NCBI GenBank assembly: GCA_004794655.1
Contig: SMMW01000606.1
Span: forward strand, 1,447,501-1,511,500
Direction of reading: 5' to 3'
DNA length: 64,000 nucleotides
Origin: Marisa cornuarietis
Lineage: Eukaryota; Mollusca; Gastropoda; Architaenioglossa; Ampullariidae
Positions 34,043 through 47,600 of the stretch are shown in pieces (position 1 is the first letter of the stretch; each line of letters begins with the position of its first letter). The notes beneath the pieces are model-generated. The model was not told the origin of the DNA and searched no databases. It was given only the letters and a program-made list of their open reading frames with translations. The translations under genes were made by a program, and so were the position numbers.

Positions 34043-34480
34043 GGCGTAACGTGAAGAATCAAATCAGGTTCTAACACTGCAGCATTGTATTTGACTGTTA
34101 TTGCCATAGCTTTTATCGGTTATTACCTATATTATTACCTATGTATTAAGAAGGCCGGCGAATAATTAGAGGAAACAAATAAAGCAACTCAACAACAAAT
34201 GCAAATCGCAGATATAATATGGATGATTGTTTTCAGAAAACGAGTTTTAAAAAACTCTATAAGACACTCTTGAACCTAGTAATGATAAAAAGTATAAACA
34301 CAACATATTCCTCTACATTACTACTAACTTTTTGTGCTTGCACCATTTTCTTTCTTCAAAGGATTTGCCCGTTTGGAAAAGGAGGATCACGTGCTTGAAA
34401 GCAAGAGATTTCAGCACAGATCTTAGTCAGATTTCTTTCGAAAAAGAGGGGGATAGTGAAAAAAAATCATTAATGGAGAA
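34043..34480. promoter_or_regulatory. Presumed upstream region of gene A
   Basis: The 5' UTR and promoter must lie here or further right. GATAAAAG on the minus strand (34110-34117) is a weak TATA-like word about 70 bases before the ATG. No other site is convincing. Confidence 0.25.
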
Positions 34481-34499
34481 GCCAGGCTATAGAAAAAAC

Positions 34500-36050
34500 T
34501 TTTGAAGTATGTCAAAGGGCTATAATGCGACAACAAAGCCTGACCCACCGATTTGGTTCACTAAGAAAAGACCAGTTGGTGCACCCCCTGCCAACCATGA
34601 TAGACCTGTCTTTATTGAATCACCTGATGACATCTTTAAGCTCGGTGAAGACAGCGTCAGTTATGAGAAACTTGGATTGTCTGACTTTATTCGTTGCTAG
34701 ATCCCCCTGAGAGTTACTCACCCTAGAGCAGTCGGAAACACTGATGATTTGATAAAAAAAAGGATTTGTGCAGAGTTTTGTACACTGAATCCAAGCTGAC
34801 CTCCAAATAAAATAGCAAAGACCTTAATCAAATAATTGTCAATTATGATATCCTAGGATCACCATACTGGAGCAAACGGGAAGACAATACAGTGACATTG
34901 AAGGTGTTATGTGTAGAGCAGATAAATAAAAATCAAAATGCTACAGATGATCTCATCTGGACGTCTAAGGATATACCTTGTAACCATACGGTAAGTTCAA
35001 ATGATTGAGCTAATTCTTGTACTGTATGGGTTTTGGATGACAAATTACATCAGCTGCCAGTCGCCCGTTCGTCTTGTGAACTGATCCATTACATTATTTC
35101 GTCTATCTCCCCTCCTCTTAATTTTGGGAGTAATGACGAGAAAAATGTCGATTCTGAGCTTCTTCATGGTGAAGATGATCTTAGTATTATAACAGTTGCG
35201 AGTGACTCAGCTTGCAATACCTTAAACAGTGAGAGTAAAGTAATAGTAATACTCTATCATGTTCAAATTCCCGACTTTGTTGACTTTTTATCAAATAATG
35301 ATGCGATATGCATTAGCGAGAGTAAAATGGATGACACTGATTCTGTTGATGTTCAGGAATAAATTTCATAGAAAATCAGGGGAATTTTGGTTTTGATCAA
35401 ATAGTGTTTTGTCATATTATAATTTTTGAAGAAAATAAGCTTGCATACAGGATAGCTGACAATGTAAAATCTCCTTTGTTGACTTCGATTTATGCAAAGA
35501 TGCCTTGTTCTTTAAACTCGACCCTAATACACTATTCTGTACTGTTTATTCCCCAACAGGTTCACCGTACGAAAACAGAAATATTTATCTAGAATTAGAG
35601 GAAGCCCTAATGCAGTTTGTAATAGATAATGATTATACCTGTTCATATGGTGACTTAAATGCTCGTAAGGTGTCCTTGCAGATGTTTCTAAGGATCGTAA
35701 GTGGACTGGGGTGGATGAGCTCATGTTCGATGATACTGGACTTACATAAAAAGCTAATTCTAAGAATCACAAACCAAAAAATATTGCAACGTGCTCATGC
35801 TCCTTGGCTTAATAAACAATGCAACTTAAAAAAACACAAGTATTTATGCGTGCTAAAAAGAAAGCAAAATGATATAACACTGCTGAACTCATAAGTGAAA
35901 AACACCAAATTAGTAAAGAATACAAAATTCAAGCATGGAAGAAATAAAGGAGACATAGGCTCGGGTTAGTGAAGTACGAAATTTAAGAAGTAGTGATCCA
36001 AAAGTATTCTGGAAATTATTAAAAACAGAATATGACCAATGACACTAACA
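34500..36050 (+). mobile_element. LINE endonuclease and linker region, degenerate
   Basis: DAICISESKMDDTDSVD, then YGDLNAR, match the SE.K and GD.NAR motifs of the AP-type endonuclease of non-LTR elements. APWLNKQC and SSDPKVFWKLLK (about 35990-36040) match the linker before the reverse transcriptase. Frameshifts and stops break it. The part before 35030 has an open frame of unknown type. Confidence 0.8.
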
Positions 36051-37995
36051 TGCCATTTTGTTCAGATTTTTATGAGATGTGAGAGGCGACTTGTGGGTGC
36101 ATGAGTGCATGTGTCTTTGCATACACTTTTGGGCAGAAATTGTATATTGGCAGAAGACGAAGAGGGTCTGGCGAATTAGACATTTGATTTACAAGTTAAG
36201 GTAATGCAACAAAAGAGATTTTATCGTGATATATTTAATTTTCAGTTTAATCTAACATAGGAACGCATTGGTAAGTCTTTCATCAGGAGTAGTTAAAAGA
36301 GCTCAGCTGGAATGTCGATTGCCTAATCTAAAAAAGCTCCCACTTTTTCTGTTTCAGCAGATTTGTACAACTGAAGATTTTATCAGACAAAAAAAAAACA
36401 TATCCAACTTCTAATCTTATATACTTCTCCTAGCGTTTGCGTCAACAATTCATTCAGATATAAATTTCTGTGGTTTAATTAGCCAAAAGTCGTTTCAAAA
36501 AACAATCCTTCCAACTGCTTGGATTAATCTTGTGTCACCGTATCATACAGTTCTCAAATACGTGCAGGAAATGTACGCAGCTGCTACAGAAAAAATTATG
36601 AAACAAAGAAATTAGGTAACTATGTTGTGAATGTGAGGCCCGGAAGCATATGTGCAAACATTTGTAATTAATAATACACCGGATTAACTACAGCTACTAG
36701 TCCCTTATATTATGAAATGATATAGTATGGCTGTCGTGAACAGCAGTTGCTGAGGACGCGCTGAAAGTTTCTTTCTCCATGCAGAAAAAAATGTCTCACC
36801 TCTTTGTTCAAAAGCAACGGCTCTCTGTTCGTCGGCTTGAGTTGTCGAAAATGAAACGGACCCACCAATTATCATGTCACAGGGGCGACCGCATAGTATT
36901 TCTACACCTTTACAAACATAACCCTGTCTAGTATGAGTCAAGAAGCTTCAGGGGTGGTGGTAATGGCGGAGGCGTTTAATGTACAAGCGTTAATAACTTA
37001 CGCAACAGCGGAGTGGCGTCCAGTGCGCAGCTGACGTGTTATTTAGTGTATGAAAGCAGCAACAAGAACAATCAATAATTACAAACAGTATTCACGTCGG
37101 ACAAAGCTGTTTGAAAGATTTTCGAATGAAACCTGATAACGTACACGTCATCGATTGCACTGGTCAACACTGAATTAGTACTGACTTTAAAAGGTCCTAA
37201 TCTGTAGTATCTTGATGTGCTGAACACGAAGATGACCACGACAAACTTTTATTGGCTCTCGTGTTGAAGATATTTGGTATTGTTCATTTTCTATATTTCT
37301 CCGTGCAAATTTATCCAGTATGACTGTAACATCTTAAAAAAGCATAGAAGGATGTAATATTGCATCACATTGTGTAATACCATCATGCACAGATCATCCA
37401 GAGTTTATTGCATCATTTTCTGATGCAGTGCAGTGCTACTGCCAGGCGGCTGCTGAGGTAAGCTGACATCAGTAGTGTATGATATAAAGCCCAGTCAGAC
37501 AGTTGAGCATTTAAAATATTTCAGACTTCGTGGGATACATAAAACTGTTATTATTTTATCCATTTACTTACAATACAGAACACTATTACCTCGAATGTGC
37601 GTTAATACTGTGGACAATGTTTGCTATATTTGTGTAGAAGTAACATTAGCGAACCAGAAGGTCACGAACAAGACGATCAAAAAGTCAGTCATTTAGTAAG
37701 TCAGTCGTCTCTTGCCTGGCACCTGTCGTTGGGGGGAGCACATTTTCCCGCGTAGAATAATACCAGAGTAAAGTGCTTCACGATAATATAAAAACATGGT
37801 AACAAAAATCCAAATTTGTTTGTCTTGAAAATAGACTGTTTATGGCTTTATCGAAACCAGCTCGAGACACAGAAATATAATATTTCAGTTTCGTGCAGTG
37901 TTTTCACTGATTGTGGGTTTTTTTTTCATTTACAACAATAATCACTGAAGAGTAAAATGAATCTAAGCAGGCTTCTAGTAAAAATACCTTTTTAC
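36051..37995. other. Spacer between genes B and A
   Basis: No recognised gene. A 78-codon open frame on the minus strand (36705-36941) is not low-complexity but has no motif I know. Confidence 0.35.
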
Positions 37996-38070
37996 CTTTG
38001 CCTCTGGAAATCCTGTGAAGGTTCTGCTAGCAGAAGCTGAAATGTTCACTATAGCTGGAATGCTGCCGCT
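37996..38070 (-). pseudogene. Orphan copy of TEP exon 31
   Basis: 75 nt, the same length and phase as exon 31 of A and B, with acceptor TTTAG and donor GTAAAA. Reads SGSIPAIVNISASASRTF then TGFPEAK without a stop. No flanking TEP exons were found, so it is a relic of another gene copy or a displaced exon. Confidence 0.85.
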
Positions 38071-38233
38071 CTAAAGGCACGCGATGCACTTTAATTTTTT
38101 TCATCTTTCCTTGATATGATTTCCTCTGTATTTTCCCTTATTAGATTCTTTACCTCCAATATAAATGATCAGAGAATTATGGACAGATACGGAAATAATT
38201 GTTCTTTTAAAAAGCACATCGATTTCAATAAAG

Positions 38234-38234
<1 letters not shown>

Positions 38235-38272
<38 letters not shown>
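38235..38272. repeat. (CA)n microsatellite
   Basis: About 19 units. Confidence 0.95.
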
Positions 38273-38277
<5 letters not shown>

Positions 38278-38348
38278 ACACTCCCATGCTCGCTATTATT
38301 TGTACAGACAACTCTCTCTCTCTTTTCCTCGCAGTAGACAACACTTAC

Positions 38349-38432
38349 TTCCAGTCTATTGTAGACTCGTTCGCACATCTTTGGATTATAACCAAGCCTC
38401 TGTAGCAGGGATATCACCTGGTGGTATTTGTC
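38349..38432 (-). other. Possible stray exon with a UBA-like helix pattern
   Basis: 28 codons between an AG and a perfect GTAAGT donor: ISLLQRLGYNPKMCERVYNR. The LGY...V...L pattern recalls the UBA-like domain of Regnase/ZC3H12 proteins. That is pattern recognition from memory on a short peptide. It may be chance. Confidence 0.3.
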
Positions 38433-38971
38433 CTCATAATCACCACGGTCACACGACAAGATATAGAGAAAGATGATGACAAGAAAGGAAGACGAAAAAG
38501 AAGGGGAGGCAAGATGGATGGATAGCAGAGATGAAAAAAAGAAGAATTCGTTAATTTGCCAAACGATATTACACTTGGAGTTTGACTTGACGATGGTCGC
38601 TACTTATTCGACAAATACCGATGACACTCACACCTATACTTGTAAACACTACTGCTCGTACTATTGTTTATATACCTTAATTTTCCTCTACATTCATATG
38701 CAGGTACATGCGCACTCTCTTTCTCGCTTTCTCTCTTTTTTCACTCCCTTTCTTTCACGTACACAAACATTGCCTACATTGACTAGACCTTACCCGTAAT
38801 TAAACGTACACTGCCCACATTGACTAGACACTACCACCACATTTCAGAGTCTCCATAGATGCTTGTTCGTCCACTTGCACTGCACATGACCCTCACAGAC
38901 TGCAAAAGGCCAATATTCAACTATTATTGTTTCTGATACAACCCACGGCGGAATGTAGAAAGGCTATCGCT

Positions 38972-39259
38972 TCAGCAAAGAAACTGTTTCTGAACCGGAA
39001 AGTTCTGGCCCGCACTTTTCGTTACTTGACCCCAGAAGGCATGAGACAATAGGCCATTGGTCGGGTGGAGTGTATCAGCCACAATCTTGCGCACCTTGGG
39101 CAGACTTCTCTGGGTGTCGATTGTGCCTACAGGGGGTAGGTCACAGCCAATACACCGGCTAGCTGCATAAACCACCCGGTCGAGTAGGACTTTCTGTTTT
39201 TGGGTGGTGCTGCCGTACCAGACAGTAACGGAGAATGTCAGTACACTCTCGATCACCAC
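38972..39259 (-). mobile_element. LINE C-terminal fragment
   Basis: SVLTFSVTVWYGSTTQKQK, then LDRVVYAASRCIGCDLPP, match a widespread tail of jockey-like elements. Open through this stretch, no flanking domains. Confidence 0.8.
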
Positions 39260-39369
39260 AACTGGACCAGATGTGCAACAGCAGTGAAAAAGACTTCGTA
39301 ACGAAGATAGTTAACCTAGAAGGATTAGCGAAGTTGTGTTTAAATGATTTTGTTGTATATTTTTATCAT

Positions 39370-39547
39370 CCTTATCATCGTTGTTGTAAGACATCTACCT
39401 TATTGCTGCCACTGCTGTTTGTCTTGTTGCACTCTTATTTGAAGCTAACCCATCATTGACAAAAATCAGTCTGATTTATTATAGACCTGCTCTTTAACAA
39501 ACGAACAAAGCATTTATGCATCGTCTTGAGCTTTTATTTTCGTTGCC

Positions 39548-39607
<60 letters not shown>

Positions 39608-40255
39608 AAAGGCAGCGAGAAAGAGGAATAGAGGAAGCGAGAGAAAGTTCGTCTAGAAAGACTATTTTTTCTTTGTTTTCTTTTGTCATTGTATTTTTCT
39701 GTTGATTTTTAACCAGTTATTTTAACCAATACTGACGAATTCTGTGCAGTTATGCTTTGTATATGACTATATTTTCCTTGTTGAAATTCGTTGTCGTAGA
39801 GGTTTTCGACCCTTAAATGGTGTGTTTCTCTCTCCACTTTCAGATTTTTTCCCTTAGCCGCCACTGTTAGCAGATATCGAATGTTTTGTGAGGTAGTTTT
39901 GATTGATGATTTTTTTATGATAAGCGCCTTTCTTTCATGATGCTAAACATATTTTGCTTTGGATACCAGAGGTATATCTTTCGTTTATGGCGTACTTATA
40001 TGTGTTCATGTAGTTAAAGGGGCTGTTGATCGTTAACCTTTTTTCCTCGTCTGCGTACCTCATGGAATGTTGAATGCTTCCCAGAAAGTTATATTCATAA
40101 AAGTTACACGTGGCTTACTTAATTTTCAACTTTCTTTATCTTGTGGAACAAACACTCACTCATTTGCACAATCAGTTCAAAATATAAACGGCATATAAAC
40201 ATAAAAGTATGAAGCAAAATGTATTCAGAATCAGGTCGTGAAGGCTTTAAGTTCA
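39370..40255. repeat. 3' flank of gene B, paralogous to 4300-5275
   Basis: See the gene A flank for the shared blocks. A (GT)n at 39550-39604 is inserted only here. Confidence 0.65.
39550..39604. repeat. (GT)n microsatellite
   Basis: About 27 units. Confidence 0.95.
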
Positions 40256-40283
40256 ATGATTACAATCATCGAAAGCTTCCAGA

Positions 40284-40372
40284 CTAGCAATCTTTGTACT
40301 TTGCAATGCTGTCACAGATAAAAATCCTCTTCTCCGACAGTTGGTAGTACACAGTTAGTTGTTGCTTGCCCC
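40284..40372 (-). CDS. Gene B exon 34 (C-terminus and stop)
   Basis: [19 protein letters not shown], then KYKDC and TAG at 40286-40284. In gene A the reading frame continues six residues past the matching KDC. Confidence 0.92.
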
Positions 40373-43300
40373 CTGTGCAAAGATTATAAATTTATTAATT
40401 TTTGTTTTGATCTATCGTTACATTAGAGTAAAACAAAAAGTATTTTTCACATTTCATTTTAATACAGCACACGATAATTATTTCTACCTGGTTCGTAGTA
40501 ATCGTAGATTTTGATAGGAACGGGGTGGGTGTTAACGGGGATTCCTTGAGACACAGACATGGGCAAGGAAGCTCGCACTCCTCTGGCGTTCACCTAGAAC
40601 AATTGTGATTACATGTTTAAAAAGATTATTTGTGCCTCTATAAACACAGCCAAACTTCTGTTCATCCATTCGTCAAATCTAACCGACTTACCACATTTTT
40701 CATATAGTGGATTTAGGTGGGTATGTCTGTGTTACAAGGACACTCATTTAAATTTACATCAAAGACAGAATTTTAAGTAAAAATGAAATTGACTTAAGTT
40801 TTCAAATCAATTAAAACATTTTTATAAAAGAAAAGGACTTACTTCGTCATAATACAAGATGTACTTCCTGTGACCTTGGTCCTGCAGCTTGGAGTTAAGC
40901 ACAGAATAACTGGGATCAGTGACGTCAACAGAAAAGCCAGTAGGGATGCCCACTTCCAGAAGAGTCATGCCTCCTTGCTTGCCGTCCACACGCTTAGCCT
41001 CTACGACTAGAGTGAATGTCTTAGCAGTGGCCTTCAGAATCTGGTAGGTCATCTGGAAGATCTCGGAGGTTGTAGAGTCGTTAAGATTGTATTCCATGAT
41101 AACCTAGAAATAGAAGCACGGAATCGGTTAGTATTCTTTTGTCTATGTGATATTCGCTCACTTTTCAGTTCTGCTGACAATGTAAAACGAGACATTTTCT
41201 ACGAGAAAAGAAATCCGAATTGTTCGTGGCTTCCCTGAAACTTGGACTGAAGGGACATAAAGATCTTACTTTTGTATTTTCTGTCCTAATTTTCGCATCT
41301 GGATAATATTTTTTATCTTTGTAGTCTACAAAACAGCCACTAGATCTCATTGTCGCTAAAGGTTCATTGAAAATAAATGTCGTTATCTTACTTTTGCCTC
41401 TGGAAATCCTGTAAACGTGCCGCTAGTGGAAGCGGAAATTTGCACTTCAGGTGGAATGTTGCCGTTCTGAAAGTACATGGTGCCAATGAAGTGAAATACA
41501 AATTCTCATTGTGTTCAAACGTGGCCGTCAGGTGAAATGTTTCATCTAAGACTAAACTATACCGACGACACACTGAAATAAATAATGAGATAAATTTTGA
41601 ATTAACAGTTGCATTATTATGAAAAAAAATCGAAAATGGTTTCCCACTTCGTGGCCTCACCACAATAGTCACGTCTACGGTTTGAAGCAACAGCTTTGTG
41701 GAGTCGTCGATGGTCAAGTCCCTCCTGAATGCCTGACCTCCTGAACTCCAGCTGACTGTGACAGTAAAAGGAACTGCAACTGGATTGTGGTTTACAGCAG
41801 CCATTTCCCCCAAAGCCTGAAGGCCAACAACTGTGTCCTGTAAAACAGACACACACAACACAATGACATTTTTCTGACACTAGAGAAGCATGGTAATGGG
41901 GCCTCTTTTAGATGAGCCAAATTTTTGTATATATATATATATTGCTTAACTTGTATGTTTTATTAAATATTTTTCTTATTGTTCTTTGCACGTCGTCAAG
42001 TCTTTTGCTCGTGTGAAGAGGAGAGGCATCGCTTCGTGGGTATCATGTGGTTAAGTGACTGACATGTAATATTGTATGTAACCTTTCCCTGCAGTATTCC
42101 GTTAACATGGCGGAGGCAGACTTACGTACCCTTTGTCACACACGTACAGTATTGTACACGTTTCATCAAGGCCAAAGACCTGCGCTAATTAAGGAAACAC
42201 TAGAATATTGTCAATCTGTGTACATGCCCTAAAGCTGTTCTTAATTTTCTAAGAAGTTTTTGTTAGTATAATGGACAGGACTTACTAATAAGTCTTTTGT
42301 TAAGATCAGACATGTCACTGATCTCACTTTGCCGTGTGCATTTTCAGGAGATTCCTTTTCACATATTTTTTTTAAAAACAGTGTTTTATTTAACTGATTA
42401 AGTGAATGTAAACCACTTCAACAAGAAGCATTTAAAGGCGATCTCTTTAAGATTCTCAGAAATATTTTGAAGAGAGGATGAGAAATAACTGACAACAGAA
42501 AAATAACACATAAAGAACATTGTAAAAAAAAGGAAAGAGCTACATTAATGCTGTGTTCCAAGATAGTTTAAACTACACAATCGTAACCATGACATCGCTT
42601 ACAGATTACCTGAGTAGATATGAAGCCACCGTTAGGACCTCGCAGTTCCATCAGCCAGCGTAGAATAGGCATGGCGCCTGCTACGTCATTTCGCAAAATA
42701 TAGGTCAGTAGGCCATATGACGTCATCTCTATGTTTAAGGCGGCTGACTGTTGATTCCTTTCCCAATGCTTTGTGTAAACATCTGTTTAAAAACCCAGTA
42801 GGAATATTAAACCAAGGTTACGTTCATTGCTTCTAAGTCTTGAGGACAAATTATATTTTCATTCTCAAAATGTTAGGGATAATTAGGTACTTACTAATTA
42901 AGTACTTTTTAATAGTTAATGCGTCTGTAAAGAGGAATACAAAGTCTTAAGGCTAAATTCCATTGAGCACCATACTCAAAGTCAGGGTAAATTGTCATAG
43001 AATTATGACATATGATCTTTCAGTAGACAATGCACAACAGACTGTAGATGAATTTAACTAGTTGATAAAAGACGACTACACAAGCATTACCAAAGGCAAG
43101 GACCCACTTGTTATAATCTTTTGTTGTAAGAGTTCGAAAGCGATGTCCTTGCTGCCACTTCGAACCAAGTGCAGTGCGTACGTCACAATGGCGAGGTCAT
43201 AGGGGTCAGTCAGCGCACTCAGTCGTGCTTCCAAACAATCGCGAGCTCTGGAGATAGAGTTCTGCAACTGGTACAAAAACATAGGAAAGAAATCTGTAAT

Positions 43301-44587
43301 AAACGTATCCTCGGTTTGTGTTCACAATTTCAAAGTTTTACGTTACTGTAAAAGCAATATTGTATCTCCGAAATTTTCCTTCTTTCTTGTTATTTAAAAT
43401 TTAATATGGATCATGAAAGTACTTAGTAATCATGAGAATCGTTTTCTTCTTACGCTCTGTTGTTCTCCGGGACTCAAACCCTGAAATTTAACGCTCGTCT
43501 CAGCCAAAGAGATGAGCACGAAAGCCGTCATCGCCTCACCTTGCGCAGACCCACTCTGTTTTAATTTATAGATAACAAAAACCGTCAGATATTACACGAT
43601 GAAGAGTACACATTCAAAGTATTGATTGGGTTCCTGATCAATTAAAAAGGGTTAGGAAAAATCAAGAAGGGTGGCCAGATAATAGCGGTTTCTATGCCCT
43701 CACTCACCAACCTCCACCGATAGATTAAGGAACTATTTTCACCTTTATTATATTTTAACAAGTGTCATAATTAAATAAGATCTTTCCTGTCAATAGATAT
43801 TTTGAAATTTCTCCGTTTCATTCTGTCTTCTTTATCTATATATTATGGATAGGGGTCTAGATGTTTTTAAGTAACAATTCGTGCAAGTAATAATATTTAG
43901 ACAGTAGTTTTGAGCGTTCCTAAAGTGTATACCTGCATTTCTTTGTGAGCAACATTTCCTGGCTCTGGGAAGGAACCATCATTTCTTTGCCGAGTTGTAA
44001 TCCACTGTATAGAAGATCTTACCGTCTTGGAATCAATGGTAATAACATTATTCTTTAGTGCCATCGCCTGAACAAAGCACTTTGTTACGAAGGCAGTCAA
44101 CCTAGAAAATTTACATGAAATTGAGGTCAAATTTACTGATTATTGTAGTTTTAAAGCTTTTTTTTAAAAAGCTTTGTCACAAAGAGTTGTTCAAAAAATT
44201 TAGAGCAAGCTTAACTCTGCTCTTTATTTCTGGACTTTTTTGTTTTGTATAAGTTATTTAATATTCATTATTTCACCCATATGCAATTCCAGACCGTCAC
44301 ACACTTCAGCTTCTAGATAAAAAGGCCAATGTGAGGTGATCTAGTAAACCTAGAAAATAAATACCTCTAAGGATACAGGTATACTTTTTTTCTTGTTTAC
44401 TTTGATTTATTAAAAAAGATAGTTTTTACTCATATTTTATACACTAACCACATGCTACCAGATGGATCATTCTTCCCCCAAGTACTAAATGATCCGTCGT
44501 GGCGTTGGTAGGTGAGTTCCTTTTGATAGCCTGCAGACAGAAAATATACAAAAACCAAAACATGTATGTCACGCTGTCTCATGCATT

Positions 44588-44656
<69 letters not shown>

Positions 44657-47600
44657 ACACCATGCATGTGCAATCTTGAGAGCATTATAAAAATACTCAA
44701 CACTTAACACAGAACTCTTTTTCATGTGCTTTGATACACAGAACAATTGCAGCAAGACTTGGTTTTCTCGTTGTTATGGATAACCCAGGTGTTCAATGGG
44801 TTTCTGACTCTTTGCAAACGGCTGAGGAAGAAATACCAGAGAGATAGAGATGATTGGCCCTACATTCCTTTTACGTCTCACTGACAAACGACAGAAAGGT
44901 TACGGGACTACTTTAACCTTTATTTTGTTATGCAGAGTTAAAGTCAAAACGTCAAAGGCCTCGCTGGCCTGACCATTCAACGTAACAATCCTCAATAGAT
45001 GAACGCCGCTGCAATCTCAACAAAAGCCAGGTGTTTTGCTCACCTGTCAGCATGAAGTTCTGTGCTTGTGCCCCGAGGGCCGGAGTGTATGTGTTTGTGC
45101 GCTGTAGGTAGTTGATCAGAAACACGTTGGGAGCAAATAAGATCATGTTTTGTTCTCCGCATCCATTAGGCAAACGCAGTAGCTTTTCCAGGTTGGAGAT
45201 TACAGGCACTAACAGGTTACCTGTCACAAAAATGTATCTATCTACAAATTCGATCTCAAGAAACAACAGAATCTTTAGTAAAGTTAAACAAGGTATTTGA
45301 ACATCAAGTCAGATTAAGAAATATAGCGAACATTTTAAACCGAAGAAAGATAGAAACCAAGCAATAATTCTAAGGGCGATAGCTGGCATCGCTTGCTGAA
45401 GCGTATTACGGTGCAAAGATTATAATGCTATGATGTCAGTTTGAGTCCACAAGAACAATGGTTTTTCATGCTGCAGAAAAGCCGCAGAAAAGTATAACCA
45501 CCCACCCACACACCCACGCCCACACATCCACACCCATCCACCTACACACCCACACCCATCCACCTACACACCCACACACACCCACACACCCACCCACACC
45601 CACACACACACACACGCACGGGTTAGTTTCCAAGTCGACGACATCCTGATACTTGTATTTCAAAGCCTGTAGTTATGGACTATAGGAACCTTTCCATCGG
45701 CTGTACTTTTAACCCAAAGGTAAAAGCCAACTCTGAGCTAGTCAGGTACCTCTAGCCTATAGTTATCTCCTCAAAAAAGATTACGCTTGAAGTGGATCAA
45801 AACGATCGTGTCGGAAGCATATCCTGCAAGTCCTTGAAAGTATTGAAATCTGAGATTCCCAGTCCATATAAAGACTCGTTCACATATTATGAATTGATAC
45901 CGCCCTCTCAGTGAGATTGTTCACTATCCTACCTAAACCAATCTAATTTTTTTTTACTAAACGAGGTAAACTAAGGAGTTTCACTGGGATATTTAAGTCT
46001 TCATTTTTATTAATTTCTCAGTGTATGCCAAATAGACAGAGTGAAAACTAATATCCTATAATTAATATTTTTCTTTCTCTATTAGTTTTTTTTAACCTAA
46101 ATCTTTATAGGAGTTCATTTGTTCATATATGTGTGCATGTTTGGATATTCTATATGTTACTATTAGATGGCTAAGTGAGACCAACCGGAAATGCTAACGG
46201 TGATGACCTGTGATCCCCGCACTGTTGTAGAAGGGAAGTTCAGTGGGACAGATTTCGAGAACACTACGTTGGGCTTGGCGTCAAGGAGAACAGACACTGT
46301 CCGTACTTGAGGTGATCCCTCTGGCTGTGAGAAAACATTATAACAGCGATATAACTGTAACGAAGTTAGTTTTGAATATTGAAATTTATTGAAGAAAAGA
46401 AATTTTTTTCACTGAAAAACATTCTCGTGACCATGAGCACAAACGTTGTCCCTGTTTTTATCCCCACTTCACTCAAACTTTCCATAGATTTATTTTATGT
46501 GCATAATATCTTAATCTGAATAGTATGGTAACAGACAGATTGGAATGAATATTATCCGGTAAGGAATCACCACTAAAAGGTCCATGGCTCGTCATTTACT
46601 TCTCGGCTGCAGATCTGAATCATTCTGTTACCTCCTAAACTCAGGTCGTTGATTCTGAACACAGCTGCTCAGTTCAAGCGTCTTCGTCACATTCTTTGTG
46701 TATGTGAAAATGTTCCCAATTCCCCGAAACAATATTCCTGGACTCAGCATTAATGACACATTACGTGGTCGATTTCTTTAAGTCGATTCATTCAAGTTAG
46801 TTAAAGTAGGTGAATCTAGACTTAAGAAGGTCAACCAAGCTAAGATGCAACACAAAACGCACCTTTACAGATAAGAAGAAATGAGTGGGCAGAAAAGCAA
46901 ACTGTTCACATCGAAAAATACAGTAACACACAAACGAAATATCACTTAAAAGGCTTACGCACCTCTACCTTCAGAATGTGCTCTACACCGTCGCCAGGAA
47001 CAGAAGATGTCAGATTGACGCGGATAGGCAGATTGCCTAGCTTTGTGGGAGTGAAGCAAAAATCAGCTTCTTGTGTCGTATTAGGTCTCACCTGTGGTAA
47101 GAGAAATTCATAAAACGACCGGTCACTAAACATTCTTGCAAACATCGGTTATTTAAACAGTTTAAAATTGCTTATAAAGAATCTTGCACTTTTGACTTTA
47201 ATACAGAGGTGATTAGCTTGTATTTTCACATCTTCTCACTGCCTACGCCGGACAAAAGATTCGAAAAGTATTTTTTTCTGTTGCCTAAGTACAATATTTG
47301 TAAACTCTTATGAATAAGCAGATGCCTTTGCCAGGAAATTGTGTTTGTATGTTAAAAGTGACATCCGAGCAACAATTTTGTCGTGTCCTATAGGCGTGGT
47401 CCTGTTGCACAGCTCTCTTGACAAAATCTACTGTCATTGCTCATCGTGACCTACTATTTTAAAAAGTGAATTCTAGAGAAAAATAAACTCTACTGCCTGC
47501 AATTAAAGCCTATGACGAGCATCTTCGAACAATGCACGTTGTCGAATTTACTCAGGTCGCAATCAACTTCGAACGAAAAGCGCAGACGCATCTCACGCCC

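Noticed and set aside
34110..34117. TATA box for gene A
   Set aside because: A single GATAAAAG word in AT-rich DNA with no initiator or paralogue support; kept only as a weak note in the upstream region.
43091..43107. Extending gene B exon 28 to the GTAATG donor
   Set aside because: Leaves the wrong phase for exon 29, and the same extension in gene A hits a stop.
45497..45615. CRISPR-like tandem array
   Set aside because: A C/A-rich minisatellite with no unique spacers, in an animal intron.
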